NCBI GenBank assembly: GCA_003446295.1
Contig: DMBB01000381.1
Span: 1 to 6,873, forward strand
Direction of reading: 5' to 3'
Length of the DNA: 6,873 bases
Source: Erysipelotrichaceae bacterium
GTDB lineage: Bacteria > Bacillota_I > Bacilli_A > Erysipelotrichales > Erysipelotrichaceae
Both the position numbers and the translations under genes were made by a program. Each line of letters opens with the position of its first letter. Position 1 is the first letter of the stretch. Positions 6,355 through 6,873 of this stretch are shown one piece after another. Under the pieces are notes generated by a model, which worked only from the letters and a program-made list of their open reading frames with translations, was not told the DNA's origin and made no database searches.

Positions 6355-6873
6355 AAGCAGTTGATCTTTATGAGTATCTGTCAGGAAATGAATATCCCGG
6401 CAGAGGCATCGCTATCGGACGCACACCGTGCGGCAGAAAAATCAGAATCGGATATTTCATCATGGGCAGAAGTGAAAACTCCCGCAACAGGATTTTCGTT
6501 GAGGACGGAGACGGTCTGAGAACGGAAGCATTCGATGCTTCAAAGATGAAGGACCCTTCACTGATCATCTATGCCCCGGTACGTGTGCTGAACGGAACAA
6601 CGATCGTTACCAACGGCAACCAGACAGATACCGTATATGACTTCCTCAAAGAAGGAAAGAGCTTTGAAGACGCGCTGCGTACAAGAACATTTGAACCGGA
6701 CGGACCGAACTGGACACCGCGCATCTCTGCTGTTGTCAACGGCGCAAAGGTCAGCTTCTCCATTCTCAAGAGCGCTGACGGAAGCGACGCGCATGTGCAG
6801 AGACAGTTCTTTGACTATGATGAACTGCCCGCCGGAGAAGGCCGCATCATCCATACATATGAAACAAACGGAA
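6351..6873 (+). CDS. purO: PurO-type IMP cyclohydrolase, 5' part (runs off the window)
   Basis: The reading frame opens at ATG 6351 and stays open for 174 codons to the window edge. I recognise it as the stand-alone IMP cyclohydrolase family (PF07826, archaeal PurO type), which closes FAICAR to IMP, the last step of purine synthesis. Conserved blocks visible are GNEYPGRGI (12-20), GYFIMGRSENSRNR (34-47), RTEAFD (57-62), DPSLIIYAPVRV (68-79), TNGNQTDT (87-94) and ALRTRTFEPDGPNWTPRIS (108-126). Bacterial members are usually somewhat longer than what is seen, so only the C terminus is missing. It is unrelated in fold to the cyclohydrolase domain of bifunctional PurH. AGGAGGAG at 6338-6345 is a strong ribosome site 5 nt upstream, and the ATG overlaps the purN stop by 4 nt. 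A separate AICAR formyltransferase gene is expected downstream or elsewhere. Confidence 0.9.
   Translation, partial: MKAVDLYEYLSGNEYPGRGIAIGRTPCGRKIRIGYFIMGRSENSRNRIFVEDGDGLRTEAFDASKMKDPSLIIYAPVRVLNGTTIVTNGNQTDTVYDFLKEGKSFEDALRTRTFEPDGPNWTPRISAVVNGAKVSFSILKSADGSDAHVQRQFFDYDELPAGEGRIIHTYETNG

Overview
The window is a piece of a bacterial chromosome, most probably from an anaerobic, gut-type member of the Bacillota (Clostridia or Erysipelotrichia). The grounds are strong purine-rich Shine-Dalgarno sites, tightly packed co-directional genes, clostridial-looking SerC/SerA and PurN sequences, and a PurO-type IMP cyclohydrolase in a purine operon. The lineage is inferred from remembered protein families; no search was run. 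All supported genes lie on the + strand. I see no mobile element, tRNA, rRNA or CRISPR array.

Bases 1-3168 form a serine-biosynthesis block. The 3' half of serC (phosphoserine aminotransferase) is followed after 5 nt by serA (3-phosphoglycerate dehydrogenase with a C-terminal ACT domain). Eleven nt later comes a DUF1593 / Sde182-like protein with a nucleoside-hydrolase-like fold and no signal peptide. Its place directly behind serA suggests co-transcription, but its substrate is unknown.

Bases 3169-3952 hold a short gap with a possible extended -10 promoter and a DUF554-family integral membrane protein.

Bases 3953-4199 are the most interesting non-coding stretch, a leader in front of the purine genes. 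It has a plausible promoter, a perfect 14-bp palindrome near the expected transcription start, a 44-codon small ORF with its own good ribosome binding site, and an intrinsic-terminator-like hairpin with a T6 run inside the 3' end of that small ORF. The small ORF's stop codon touches the purE Shine-Dalgarno. This layout fits translation-dependent attenuation plus translational coupling, and it matches no riboswitch class I recognise.

Bases 4200-6873 are a purine-biosynthesis operon: purE (N5-CAIR mutase), purM (AIR synthetase), purN (GAR transformylase) and the 5' part of a PurO-type IMP cyclohydrolase. Consecutive genes overlap by 1 or 4 nt, so expression is probably translationally coupled. 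PurN performs step 3, PurM step 5, PurE the carboxylation stage at step 6, and PurO the final ring closure to IMP. The stand-alone PurO-type enzyme implies that the step-9 formyltransferase is a separate protein here rather than part of the classical bifunctional PurH. Serine feeds the one-carbon pool (10-formyl-THF) used by PurN, so the two blocks are metabolically linked, although a promoter and terminator separate them.
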